A stretch of 64,000 nucleotides of DNA from Flavobacteriales bacterium (GTDB lineage Bacteria; Bacteroidota; Bacteroidia; Flavobacteriales_F; PHOS-HE28), in NCBI GenBank assembly GCA_016713865.1, contig JADJOG010000012.1, forward strand, positions 1-64,000. The letters run 5' to 3'. Under the pieces are notes generated by a model. It saw only the letters and a list, made by a program, of their open reading frames with translations, ran no database searches and was not told the origin of the DNA. The first letter of the stretch is position 1. Each line of letters opens with the position of its first letter. Positions 37,001 to 45,167 of this stretch are shown in pieces. The position numbers and the translations under genes were made by a program.

Positions 37001-40000
37001 GCTGCTGGTGATTGGCTGACCACTAGTCCTGCGTTGCCACTGCAGTTGCCGATCGCCGTGGCGCTTGTGGAGTAGTCTGGAAGAGCCACTGTGCATCCGG
37101 CGCCGACGTTCAACTGCGCGATGATCGTGGGGCATGTGATCGAAGGCGCGTTACCGTCCAATACGTTCAAGCTCCATGCACATGTGTCCTGATTCCCGGA
37201 GTCATCCTGGTGGATCTCCATCAATTGATGAAGGCCGGGTGCGAAAGGATGAGTGACCTGCCCGGTCACCTCATGCCAATTGATATTGCCCGCTTCCAGG
37301 ATGAACGCCCTATAGTCGCTCTCGGTATCTCCATCGCAGTTATCGGTGCTCTCGATGATGGGGAAAGTGTATAGGTGCTCGCAGCTATTCGGGTCGGTGT
37401 TCACCGTGATGGCGCCCGGGCAGTTGTCGAAAACCGGAGAAGATGCATCGATCACTTCCACTTGCCATGTGCAAATGGTCTGGTTGCCCGCCCCATCCGT
37501 GATGGTATCGGTGAATTGATGCGTGCCAACTGGCAGAAGCAGCTCTGTGCCAACTGGCAGGGCTTCTTCTGGAGCGACAACCACCACCGACCCGGCGACC
37601 ACGACGATCCCTGTGCTATTGCTCAGGACGGGGCCGCTTGGCACACCCGCGCCCGAGCAGTTGTCCGTTGATGAAATAGCAGGTACCTCATAAGTCGCAT
37701 GGCACTCATTCGGAAGCGCGTGCAGCAGTGTGTATGCTGGCGGACAATCAGCGACGGGTGGCAACCCGTCAACCACCGTGACCACATGGCCGCAAATGGC
37801 GATCACATCGGCGCCATGGTGTATGACGTTCACCAGTGTGTATTCGCCCGGAGGGAAGCCAATGGAGGATTCGCCGGTCACATCGGACCATCCTGAAGTA
37901 TTGAATACGGCGAACTGCGCAACAGGCTGGTTGCCGTGGCGCAGGTAGGTTCGCGCTGCGGTTCCGCTCCCCATGCAGTTGTCACTGTAGGTTGCCTCTG
38001 GCGGAGCGTATTCCGCGATGCAGGCATCAATCGTGATCGCTAACGTCGTATCAGGAGGACATTGCGCCAGGGGTGGTGTATTGTCCGCGCCGACCAGTCG
38101 AGCGAAGCACGTTGCTGAGACGTTTCCAGCATCGTCCACTGCCCTCACCGCAATCGGTGTCATTGGCGAGAAGGGTATCACTGTGCCGGCCGTTGGCGAC
38201 TGCACCATGGTCAGCGTTGTCGAGCAATTGTCGGTGGCCACGAATAGGCCCGTGAAATCGGGCACTTGCAGATTGCAGTCCGCATCCGCATCAACGTTTA
38301 TCAAAGGAGATTCGGGCGGGCAGATCAACACGGGTGGGAGCGGATCCTCAGGTGTCACCTGTATCGCCTCGCTATATCCATTTGGGCACGTCGGTGCGCT
38401 CAGCTCAACACGAAAGCGCCTCGGAGCGGTGAGACCAGACCAAATGAAGGTGGGGCTCGTCTCGGTGGTATTGTTCCAGATGACACCGTCTTCAGTCCAT
38501 TGCCAACGCACGATGCTGCCCGAATGACCGCTCAGGTTAAGCGTGCCTGAAGAGCCAGGGCAAACGGTTCCGCCACCGGCGATTGATCCACCACCCGGTG
38601 AAGGAGCAACGGTGATGCTCGATGTGTATGTGTAGGTGCAGCCACCGCCAATCACGGTGTAGGTGACTGGGAAATTGCCGGCTGGGCCAATGGTGAAGAT
38701 TCCCGCTGAAGTGACATGCGGTCCGCCGCTCCAAACACCTCCTGTAACCGATGCGTTCAGGAAGCGTGCGGCATCGAGATGGAAAGCCGAATAGGTGCTG
38801 CTTGAATGGCGAGTTATCCGAAGGTAGCGAGCTTTTATAGGAAGGAGTAGGCGCTGGTTACGTAGGTGCTGCTCGAGGTCGATAGAGTTGTTGCAGCGCT
38901 CCAATTGACGCCATCCAAGGACGACGAGACGAGCATTCGTGCTTGGCTCGCCGATTCGCTTCTCCACGTCAGTCGAACCGACTCGCCTTTGAAGAAGATG
39001 TCGCCGAGGTCGAGCACCTCCCAACCGCCTTCCACGCTGAAGGCAGCGCCTATTGTATTCGGCGCGCCTAGGGCATCTTGGGGCGAAGCGACATTCGCGC
39101 TGGAAATCACGGCGACCGCGTAAGCGGCCAAGTAGGAGTTAAGGTCAAAGGATCCGGTGCCGGAGCAGAATGGTCCTGGTTTCGCGAATCGCGCCGGGTT
39201 GTGGGACACTTCGGTCCATTCAGTGTCCGTGAGGCTGGCGGTGTAAAGGCTGGTTCCACTCGAGCCAGGGTACGAGTCCAGCCCGAGCGTGAGCCCGTTC
39301 GTGTAGCGCCCGCCAATGATCAACTCGCCGCCACCAGCCGCGGCTATGGCCGTGGCCCGCTCATCGCCCGCTGCCGACTCGCGGGTGAACCAGATCGCGC
39401 TGCCATCCCGGTTGAAACGCGAGATGATGATGTCATCGTTGCTGGCACCAGCTATCACCGTGCCCCCGTCTGTGGTCACCGTGCCATTGATCACTCCTGC
39501 CACATAAATCTGTCCGTTGCGCCCGGTGGTTATGTCGAACCCGCTCACTCCATGGTTGGTTGAGCTTGTGGCTGTGCGAATCCAATTGGCTGAACCAGTT
39601 GTCCGGCTCAATGCAGCGAGAAACCAATAGTCATGCGCACTTGGGGTGCTGGGAGAGTTGCCGCCCGGGAAGGTGGAGCCGTTGTGCGTATTGCCTGTGA
39701 TATATAACGCGCCGCAATCCACCGCAATACCATTGCAGCGGGCATCTGAGTCGCCCGGATTATTGATCATGCGCATCCATGAAGGAGTGCCATTGAGGCT
39801 TACCCCGGAGCAGAAGAGCCCATTGTTGTCCGTGGTTGAAGCCGTGGTGGTCGTATTTCCCAAGCTGGTTTGCCAAGCCATGCTGTTGCCCGCCGTGCTG
39901 CCAACCACGAACACATGCGTTGCATCTGCTGCGATACGCTCAGCCAAGACATTGCTATTCGATGTGCCCGTGAGCGACCAGAGCACCGTGCCGCTGAGGT

Positions 40001-40622
40001 CATAGGCATTCAGATAAGCATACGTACGGCCTGTTGTTAGGCCCGTGCCGGCATGCGCGCCTTCTAAGAGTGAATGGTAGGTGAAGCTGCCATACGTGAC
40101 AACGACATTCCCGACCACAACGACACCCGTGCCTTCATCCCATTGCGGACCGCCGACCTTGCGTGCCCACAGGAATGTTCCGTTCGCATCGTATGAAGCA
40201 GAAAAGGAGTCCGCAGTCCCTGAGTTGGTAAGGCCCATGCCAGCAATGGCAGCTCGGTAGTATCCTGTTACCACCACTTGGCCGGTGCTGCCAACAGCAA
40301 CCCCCATAGCGGCATCATCCTGCGTGCTCCCGATGGCTCGGCTCCAGAGCAGGTTTCCGCTCGGATCAAGTTTGGCCACGAAACCATCAACCGATCCGTT
40401 CACCGTTGCAGGCAAGCCAAAGGGCACTGCGGTGGCTGCCGAGCTCTGGTAAGCACCGGCTATATAGATGTTCCCCGTAACGGGTTCAATCGCGACATCA
40501 CGCACGAATTCCGTGCTGCCGGCATCCATGGTGCGGGCCCAGTTCCAAACGGGGCCTTGTGCTCGCAATAAGCCGAAAGGCCAAGCGAGCAGTGCCACGA
40601 TGATGAAGGGCGCGAATCGCAT
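29278..40622 (-). CDS. Giant T9SS type B adhesin (about 3780 residues), interrupted by several indels
   Basis: A single gene of 11.3 kb. ATG 40622 (MRFAPFIIVALLAWPFGLLRAQ) gives the signal peptide; an in-frame ATG lies at 40655. Domain order: SBBP-like propeller (40.6-39.1 kb), discoidin-like domain (about 39.0-38.75), about a dozen HYR/Ig-like repeats (38.5-34.2) with a C-type lectin domain at about 36.3-35.9, a Ser/Gly-rich linker, about 27 copies of a 32-residue cysteine repeat (33.4-30.85), several Ig-like domains, and a type B sorting domain (FIPEGYSPNGDGVNDTWAV to YNGHVILKR). Frame changes occur near 38840, 33880, 33000 and 31240, and a G/C-only block at 33419-33523 marks the array edge. 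It is the first gene of the module with PorP and OmpA partners downstream. Probable role: cell-surface adhesion or gliding. Confidence 0.85.
30845..33418 (-). repeat. Tandem array of about 27 copies of a 96-bp unit coding for a 32-residue cysteine repeat
   Basis: Each unit encodes DACGTCSGGTTGIAPNTT followed by CLDCAGVINGTASV, with four cysteines in two CxxC pairs. Units are almost identical in protein sequence; exceptions are NGTANV (about 32155), AGMING (about 31600) and a 3-bp longer ADLDG variant (about 33035). At the DNA level they differ mostly at third codon positions. Isolated indels near 33000 and 31245 break the frame. Unit length is constant at 96 bp and there are no unique spacers, so this is not CRISPR. 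Cysteine-rich 'DCAG..G' repeats are known from secreted Bacteroidota proteins; the role is probably a disulfide-stiffened stalk. Confidence 0.92.
31128..33008 (-). CDS. Giant adhesin fragment 3: core of the cysteine-repeat array
   Basis: The longest open frame through the array, about 18 intact 32-residue units, flanked by frame changes near 33000 and 31245. It has no start of its own and should be read as the middle of the giant gene. The plus-strand ORF covering the same bases is a mirror of the repeat with no protein features. Confidence 0.7.
   Translation of the reverse strand: MRHCSGGTTGIAPNTTCLDCAGVINGTASVDACGTCSGGTTGIAPNTTCLDCAGVINGTASVDACGTCSGGTTGIAPNTTCLDCAGVINGTASVDACGTCSGGTTGIAPNTTCLDCAGVINGTASVDACGTCSGGTTGIAPNTTCLDCAGVINGTASVDACGTCSGGTTGIAPNTTCLDCAGVINGTASVDACGTCSGGTTGIAPNTTCLDCAGVINGTASVDACGTCSGGTTGIAPNTTCLDCAGVINGTASVDACGTCSGGTTGIAPNTTCLDCAGVINGTANVDACGTCSGGTTGIAPNTTCLDCAGVINGTASVDACGTCSGGTTGIAPNTTCLDCAGVINGTASVDACGTCSGGTTGIAPNTTCLDCAGVINGTASVDACGTCSGGTTGIAPNTTCLDCAGVINGTASVDACGTCSGGTTGIAPNTTCLDCAGVINGTASVDACGTCSGGTTGIAPNTTCLDCAGMINGTASVDACGTCSGGTTGIAPNTTCLDCAGVINGTASVDACGTCSGGTTGIAPNTTCLDCAGVINGTASVDACGTCSGGTTGIAPNTTCLDCAGVINGTASVDACGTCSGRTTTASRQHHLPGLRGRDPRNGFSRCLRNMLGRNNGHRAQHHLP
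32939..33880 (-). CDS. Giant adhesin fragment: linker before the array and first array units
   Basis: Starts in frame with DISANSPGTYTVTYSIPAS, then Ig-like sequence (SACGSYTWTVNGQTYNTSG) and the cysteine linker TCDDGNPNTGNDALDASC. It passes through a Pro/Gly/Arg-only stretch encoded by the poly-G block and then gives five array units. It ends where the frame is lost near 33000. Confidence 0.6.
   Translation of the reverse strand: MDISANSPGTYTVTYSIPASGACPAYNTNTVLTITPSTTNSTTASACGSYTWTVNGQTYNTSGNYTHVVGCHAETLVLSINTPGTTCDDGNPNTGNDALDASCNCIGQLIDCAGVEPLSRPAPGAPGPPPPPGPAGRPPRPRRPPPPPPPPPPRDGTASVDACGTCSGGTTGIAPNTTCLDCAGVINGTASVDACGTCSGGTTGIAPNTTCLDCAGVINGTASVDACGTCSGGTTGIAPNTTCLDCAGVINGTASVDACGTCSGGTTGIAPNTTCLDCAGADLDGTASVDACGTAPAEQPASRPTPPAWTARV
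33419..33523. other. Block of about 105 bases made only of G and C, probable sequencing or assembly artefact
   Basis: Includes runs of 22 and 18 Gs with no A or T for roughly 105 bases, at the exact edge of the 96-bp array where one repeat unit should continue. Nothing else in the window resembles it. If translated on the minus strand it gives only Pro, Gly, Arg and Ala. It could be a real polyproline hinge, but low-quality poly-G sequence at an unresolved repeat boundary is more likely. Confidence 0.75.
33841..38845 (-). CDS. Giant adhesin fragment 2: HYR repeats with a C-type lectin domain
   Basis: About 1670 readable residues in one frame. HYR (hyalin) repeats carry the recurring pattern CPxxI.V..xpxxC, for example FNNCPTNITVNAAPNACSA, IIDCPTNLTVSTTPGQC and IMCPANISVSADAGSC, each followed by VSDNCTG-type and SxxPxGTTxVTYTATD-type segments. 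Between two of them (about 36300-35880) lies a C-type lectin domain: GRTYYYRNTTSNWLTANN, GGHLAVIRDAAMNSWL, QSFWIGLNDVTTDG, WDAGEPNNLGG, MWNDEKTS. The EPN triplet is associated with mannose-type sugar binding, and WND is the second calcium-site motif. The frame fails near 33880 in front of GDVDISANSPGTYTVTYS. Confidence 0.85.
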
Positions 40623-40655
40623 CCTTCCTTCCTGAAGCCGGAGAGTGACGGCCAT
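38835..40655 (-). CDS. Giant adhesin fragment 1: SBBP-like propeller and start of discoidin-like domain
   Basis: The N-terminal frame (606 residues from the upstream ATG). After the signal peptide it has propeller repeats with the pattern GNIYIAGAYQSS, DGFVAKLDPSGNLLWSRAIG, GQVVVTGYYRAAI, DANGTFLWARKVGG and similar phrases to about residue 480. It then shows FCSGTGSFDLNSYLAAYAVA and a discoidin/F5_F8-like start (GGWEVLDLGDIFFKGESVRL). It ends at a false stop after TSAYSFL; the next frame continues directly as PIKARYLRITRHSS, the typical end of a discoidin domain. Confidence 0.75.
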   Translation of the reverse strand: MAVTLRLQEGRMRFAPFIIVALLAWPFGLLRAQGPVWNWARTMDAGSTEFVRDVAIEPVTGNIYIAGAYQSSAATAVPFGLPATVNGSVDGFVAKLDPSGNLLWSRAIGSTQDDAAMGVAVGSTGQVVVTGYYRAAIAGMGLTNSGTADSFSASYDANGTFLWARKVGGPQWDEGTGVVVVGNVVVTYGSFTYHSLLEGAHAGTGLTTGRTYAYLNAYDLSGTVLWSLTGTSNSNVLAERIAADATHVFVVGSTAGNSMAWQTSLGNTTTTASTTDNNGLFCSGVSLNGTPSWMRMINNPGDSDARCNGIAVDCGALYITGNTHNGSTFPGGNSPSTPSAHDYWFLAALSRTTGSANWIRTATSSTNHGVSGFDITTGRNGQIYVAGVINGTVTTDGGTVIAGASNDDIIISRFNRDGSAIWFTRESAAGDERATAIAAAGGGELIIGGRYTNGLTLGLDSYPGSSGTSLYTASLTDTEWTEVSHNPARFAKPGPFCSGTGSFDLNSYLAAYAVAVISSANVASPQDALGAPNTIGAAFSVEGGWEVLDLGDIFFKGESVRLTWRSESASQARMLVSSSLDGVNWSAATTLSTSSSTYVTSAYSFL

Positions 40656-40787
40656 TGGTCGGGTTTAGTCGGGCCTTCGGGGGTGTCCAATCCCCATTCA
40701 GCCGGTCCGCTTCAACGTCGATCAGGTGGCAGGGTTCCGCTAGCCACCCTCCGTTACCTTGTCCCCAACAGGGCATTCGTGGGGCAG

Positions 40788-41330
40788 ATGGCCGAAGATT
40801 CCGGGTCCGATGAGCTGCAAGTGAACAAGGCGAAAGCCTCACCGGAGGCATTCACCGTGCTCTATGAGCGCTATTTCGGCGATGTCTTCCGCTTCATCCT
40901 GCGTCGCGCGAGCGATCGGGATCTCACCGCTGATCTGGTTCAGGAGACCTTCCTCAAAGCCATGCTCGCCTTACCCAAATACCAGCATCGTGGCCTTCCA
41001 TTCAGGGCATGGCTCTACCGCATAGCGCTGAATGAATTGCGCATGCATTGGAGGAAGAAAAGGGAGGTGCTCATCGATCTGAGCTTCACCCAGGTGAAGG
41101 GGCTCAGCGAGGAATTCGACCTTCGCCTCGATGAAGACGACGCGCAACGCCTCGCCAGGGCGCTCAACCAGCTTGATGAGGCCCGCGCCCAACTCATCCA
41201 GCTCCGTTACATGGATGGCCTCAGCTTCATCGAGGTAGGCCAAGTGCTCGGCATCGGCGAGGATGCCGCCAAGATGCGCACTCATAGAACCCTCGCTCAA
41301 CTGCGATCCTACCTTGCACCGCGCGCATGA
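40788..41330 (+). CDS. ECF-type RNA polymerase sigma factor
   Basis: 180 residues from ATG 40788 (MAEDSGSDELQV), chosen because the upstream extension is not sigma-like. Region 2 reads EAFTVLYERYFGDVFRFI and LTADLVQETFLKAMLALPKY with FRAWLYRIALNELRMHWRKK. Region 4 reads DEARAQLIQLRYMDGLSFIEVGQ-like and MRTHRTLAQLRSYL. ECF sigma factors direct RNA polymerase to stress or envelope genes and are often held by an anti-sigma factor. The next gene overlaps by 4 bases (ATGA) and codes for a small membrane protein that could serve that role, though it has no recognised anti-sigma domain. A TACCTTGT box lies about 24 bp upstream of the ATG. Confidence 0.93.
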   Translation: MAEDSGSDELQVNKAKASPEAFTVLYERYFGDVFRFILRRASDRDLTADLVQETFLKAMLALPKYQHRGLPFRAWLYRIALNELRMHWRKKREVLIDLSFTQVKGLSEEFDLRLDEDDAQRLARALNQLDEARAQLIQLRYMDGLSFIEVGQVLGIGEDAAKMRTHRTLAQLRSYLAPRA

Positions 41331-41587
41331 AGCCACGTTACCGCATATCGCCAAATGGTGCTGGCCGAGAGCCGAATGATGCCGAACTGCTCCGCTATCG
41401 CGATAGCGGTAAACTGCACTACAACTATCAGCGCGCTCGCGACCTGATGCATCGCAAGCCGCTCTATCGTGAGCCCAAGGCTTTCCTGGTCTTGATGCTG
41501 ATCGTGCTGCTCGCCTGGTTGATCAGCGAAGGCGTGCATGAGCGGACCGATCCCGATCCTCCAGCAACACCTGAGGCCCAGCAATAG
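41327..41587 (+). CDS. Small membrane protein coupled to the sigma factor gene
   Basis: 86 residues: a charged N-terminal half (MKPRYRISPNGAGREPNDAE, LHYNYQRARDLMHRKPLYRE), one membrane helix (FLVLMLIVLLAWLISEG) and a short acidic-proline tail. The ATG overlaps the sigma factor stop (ATGA), so translation is coupled. A positively charged cytoplasmic segment and one helix would fit a membrane anchor or regulator of the sigma factor. No zinc-binding HxxxCxxC anti-sigma motif is present, so this is inference from position only. Confidence 0.8.
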   Translation: MKPRYRISPNGAGREPNDAELLRYRDSGKLHYNYQRARDLMHRKPLYREPKAFLVLMLIVLLAWLISEGVHERTDPDPPATPEAQQ

Positions 41588-41590
41588 CGA

Positions 41591-41622
41591 ATGCCGCTTG
41601 GCCTGGTTGGCGCAAGCGGCAT
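41591..41622. terminator. Hairpin between convergent genes
   Basis: ATGCCGCTTG (41591-41600) pairs perfectly with CAAGCGGCAT (41613-41622) across a 12-base loop. It lies in the 54-bp gap between the convergent small membrane protein gene and the T9SS cargo gene. No U-run follows, so it may act as a shared weak terminator or a 3'-end stabiliser. Confidence 0.5.
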
Positions 41623-41641
41623 ACGCATGGGGTTCACTCGC

Positions 41642-42832
41642 TCAGTAAACGAAGCGCCGGGCCACTTGGCCTTGCTCGAAATTGGCCTTCAACATGTACA
41701 TGCCTGCTGGCAGCCCCGCAAGGTTGAAGCGCTCCAGCACGCCCCACTTCGCACGACGCTGCATGATCGGCTGACCATTGGCGGAAAGAAGCGACAAGAC
41801 CAAGAAGCCTTGGCCATTCGCGGCTGTATGCACACGCAGTTCATCGCCAACAACCATCATCTGCGGGATGATATCTTGGAAGAGGGGCCCAGTGCTTGTG
41901 GTGGATTCATCCGTGCCTCCCGCACTGGCAATGCCATTGAGAACGATGTCGTACGCACCTTCATTCGTGCTTGTCCAACCATCGCTCGCAACAGCGGCAT
42001 CAACCATTTCACCGACGATGGGCAGCCGCATGATCCGATGATCCTCATTCGCCAAGAACACGGACTGTCCAACAGCCAGGCTCATGTTGCCGTTGCCATG
42101 GAAACGCTGGTAGGTGAAGCCTCCCTCGGTGACCTCACCACCGACCTTGGCCATGGGCAGGATCGTTTGCATGGGGGCTTCTTGCACAATAGCGCCGAAG
42201 CTGCCGGAGCCAGCAGGCCAACGCAACGTGAAATCGATGCTGTTCACCCAGCCGAAGTAATCCGCTTCCGGTGTAAGCAGCACATCCATGTACCCGTTGC
42301 CGCTGTTCACGGCCATGGCATGCACGGATGGAATCACACTGTTGTATATGGCACCTGTACGGGGCAGGCCATTGAGAGAAACGAAGTAGTCCCGATTATT
42401 CGTGGTAGTGAACGCGTCGTTGATCAATTGGACTTCGACTCCTGGAATGAGCACATCCAAGGTGCATACGGGATATTCCACACCGCCCTCCCAAGAACGC
42501 CCAAGATCCTGCATCGGCACGAGAGCAACAGCGTTGAATGTCCGGTATTGAAAGCCATTGCCAGCGTTCAACAAGGGTAACGGGCCAATGGGAAGGTATT
42601 CGCTCTGCGGGTGAATGAGGCCGATCATGGACAGCGCCGGGCTCATCTGTTCCTGCCAACGCAAGGTGAAAACCAGATTGCTGATCACACCATCGAATGA
42701 TCCAGTCGGGCGCAGCCTCACCTCGAGCTGGTTGTTCCCGTTATCGGCGAGCACCACATCGACCGTCGGCTGCGCCGTTGCGCTTCCGATAGCGGTGGTT
42801 AATGCGAATGCGAAAAGAACGCTGTTCTTCAT
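41642..42832 (-). CDS. Secreted protein with T9SS type A sorting domain
   Basis: 396 residues, intact. Signal peptide MKNSVLFAFALTTAIGSATA. Two similar beta-rich halves each contain a FTLRW motif (NLVFTLRWQEQMSP; SIDFTLRWPAGSG) and a short VxLxxNGxxR-like turn, suggesting an internal duplication of a cohesin-like or Ig-like domain. The end is a type A sorting domain (FLVLSLLSANGQPIMQRRAK, NLAGLPAGMYMLKANFEQG, VARRFVY). It is followed on the same strand by nothing within 54 bp except the hairpin. The next upstream gene of this strand is another secreted protein 33 bp away, so they may form one unit. Function unknown; probably cell-surface or released. Confidence 0.88.
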   Translation of the reverse strand: MKNSVLFAFALTTAIGSATAQPTVDVVLADNGNNQLEVRLRPTGSFDGVISNLVFTLRWQEQMSPALSMIGLIHPQSEYLPIGPLPLLNAGNGFQYRTFNAVALVPMQDLGRSWEGGVEYPVCTLDVLIPGVEVQLINDAFTTTNNRDYFVSLNGLPRTGAIYNSVIPSVHAMAVNSGNGYMDVLLTPEADYFGWVNSIDFTLRWPAGSGSFGAIVQEAPMQTILPMAKVGGEVTEGGFTYQRFHGNGNMSLAVGQSVFLANEDHRIMRLPIVGEMVDAAVASDGWTSTNEGAYDIVLNGIASAGGTDESTTSTGPLFQDIIPQMMVVGDELRVHTAANGQGFLVLSLLSANGQPIMQRRAKWGVLERFNLAGLPAGMYMLKANFEQGQVARRFVY

Positions 42833-42865
42833 GGGCCGTTCAAACGGCGCGGCCCAGACAGGGTT

Positions 42866-45084
42866 TCACGGAGTGCTGTGCAGGTAAGTATTGGGCAGCA
42901 CGTTGGTGGGTATGCTGCCTCCTATTGCGGAAAGGATCGGGTCGCGGTCATTATCCGGGCCAACGTACTTGATGACACCATCCATGTTCACATCAGCATT
43001 CGAATAGCCGGTCGCTACGTTGGTGGGCACATTTCCGCCAACAGCCAGAAGGATGGGGTCCCTGTCGTTGTTGTTCCCGACATAGCTGACGAAATCGTTG
43101 AACGTGACGTCACCCTGTATCAAGCCCAGCACGGGGCTCATGGCAGCACGCGCGGTCGAAGCGCTCACGACTTGCAGCGAACCTGATGTGAAATCTACAA
43201 GTGGCCCGGGGAGTGTTACCGCCCCTGAGGTGACAATTCCCTTGTGGTTTCGATGGAGCACCGCCACACGGTAAGCGCCCGGTGGCGCTGCAAATCGAAC
43301 CGGTGAGACACCATCAAGATCAACGATATGGCCGAACCGCTGCACCAAGGCGTAACGCGTCGCTAACCGGATGGAACCATCATTCGCATCGCGCAACTCT
43401 AGGATGACCCAGTCAACGATGTCCGTCAATGGGGATTGGGTCTGGTCCAATACGCTGGCAGCTATCGCGCTCCCGCTTTGCGGCGCTGCGCCGACAGGAT
43501 CGTAGCCAAGCCCCGTGTATGGCTCGGTCAAGGGTATCAGCCCTGCCACGCGCAAGTGGTCGGCCATCATGCCGCTGAATACCGAGTACGGACCTTGCAG
43601 GAAGGCTCTGACTGCAACGGCAATGCCCTGTTGGCCAGCGCAGCCACAGTCCGGGAAGGCTTTAGCAAGATCGTCGTAAGGTGAACGCATCTCCATCGTC
43701 GCAAGCCGCTCCTGGGAACACGGTGAATTCATCGTCGTCGCAATCGAGTCCATTGCCCACATAGCCCGCTGGAGCAACACATGCAAGCACAGTCGAATCC
43801 GGATCACCGAAACCATCTCCATCCACATCCGCATGCCATACGGTGGGGCCATGCACATCGGCGTCCGTATCGTCGCAATCGCTGTTGTCCGCTATGAAGC
43901 CACTTGGAGCTTCGCAGGCCGATGTGCTTACGTCGGGATCTCCGAAGCCATCGCCATCACTATCGGCATACCATGTTTGCGTGTAGCAGAATTCGAATGC
44001 TGCCAACCGCAAGCGTGGCCCACCAGGGCTGACAGCCGTGAATGCGCCGCCTATCAGGATGCGGTTGCCATGCACGAGGATGGAACTGACCGTTGAGGAC
44101 GCGCTTGGCAGGTTCGGAAGCAATGCGCCAGTGCCTGAGTCTAGCCCCGCGAGATTTCCACGCACTTGGCCATTCACATGCGAGTAGAAGCCCCGACCAT
44201 GATCCATCCCTGGCACTTCGTTAATGCAGCGAACCTCCTGAGCCAGTGATGCCGATATCAGCCGACCATGGCAATAAGGTGCCATCGGCGACTGAAACGG
44301 CTGCAAGTCGATTGCGCGAGACGCCATTCACCGAGGTGAACTGCCCCCCGAGGATGATGGAACCACCGCTCACATGAGTTGCAGCCACCAAGGCATCGGT
44401 GCTGGCCTGCCAACTCGTGGCCAAGCCGGTAGCAGCATCAACCATGGCCATGTTCACCCTGCTCTGGCCACCTGCGGAATTGAATAGCCCTCCGAGCAGG
44501 ATGTTACTGCCCACGCGCTTGACGGAGCGCACGAAACCATCAACCGCAGGGTCCCATGCGAGCAAGGCTCCTGTGCTGCCAGCGAATGCGGCTGCCCTGC
44601 CTCGAGGCACTCCGTTCACTACGGAGAAGAAACCCGCGACAATGATGCGGTCATTCTCGGCGAGCAGCACTTGCCCCGTATTGTTCAGCGAAGGGGACCA
44701 ATTCCTCAAAGCGCCGGTTGTTGCGTCGATTGCAGCAAGCCGCGTGCGTGGTACACCGTTTATCTCTGAAAAGACCCCGGTCACGATCACTGAGTCCCCC
44801 GCTACCTCGATGTCGTTGATTGTGCCATTCGCTGTTGGGCTCCATGGGAGCAAATTGCCCGTCAGCAGGTCTATCGCGGCAAGTCGCTCACGCGGCTGGC
44901 CATCGATCTCTGTGAAGCTGCCAGCCACATACATCACATTGGTAGCATCATCGATACGAAGCGCTTCGACGATACCATTCGCCTGAGGCCAGGCTGGCAC
45001 CAATTGGATGACTTGAGCGCGCGCGGCTATGGGCAGGAATAAAGCCATAGCCATCGCCCAGAGCGCGGGCAAATGGGTACGCAT
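42866..45084 (-). CDS. Secreted delta-60-repeat protein with calcium-binding repeats and a paired C-terminal repeat, two frame breaks
   Basis: ATG 45084 gives MRTHLPALWAMAMALFLPIAARA. Residues 25-300 are propeller-like repeats (YVAGSFTEIDGQPRERLAAID, VTGVFSEINGVPRTRLAAID, ILGGQFTSVNGVSRNRLAAV). A frame change near 44235 leads to more of these and to Asp-rich calcium repeats (WYADSDGDGFGDPD, WHADVDGDGFGDPD). Another near 43680 leads to a beta domain. The C-terminus has two copies of a NNDRDPIL..(V/I)GG..PTNV motif with an intervening DVNMDGVIKYVG, resembling a dockerin-like loop pair. The same ending occurs in other T9SS-associated proteins I know of. 739 codons in total. Role probably adhesive; no enzyme motif is present. 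Confidence 0.82.
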
Positions 45085-45155
45085 GTGAGCATGGTTAGTA
45101 AAGGGTGCTCGCAATGTACCGGTTCCGCGCGTAAATCCCTTCGCATTCAGGCGGC

Positions 45156-45163
45156 TACTTTCG
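45156..45163 (+). promoter_or_regulatory. -7 promoter box of the S46 peptidase gene
   Basis: TACTTTCG, only 4 bp before ATG 45168, in the 83-bp gap between divergent genes. The start codon would lie at or next to the transcription start. Confidence 0.5.
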
Positions 45164-45167
45164 CGGC

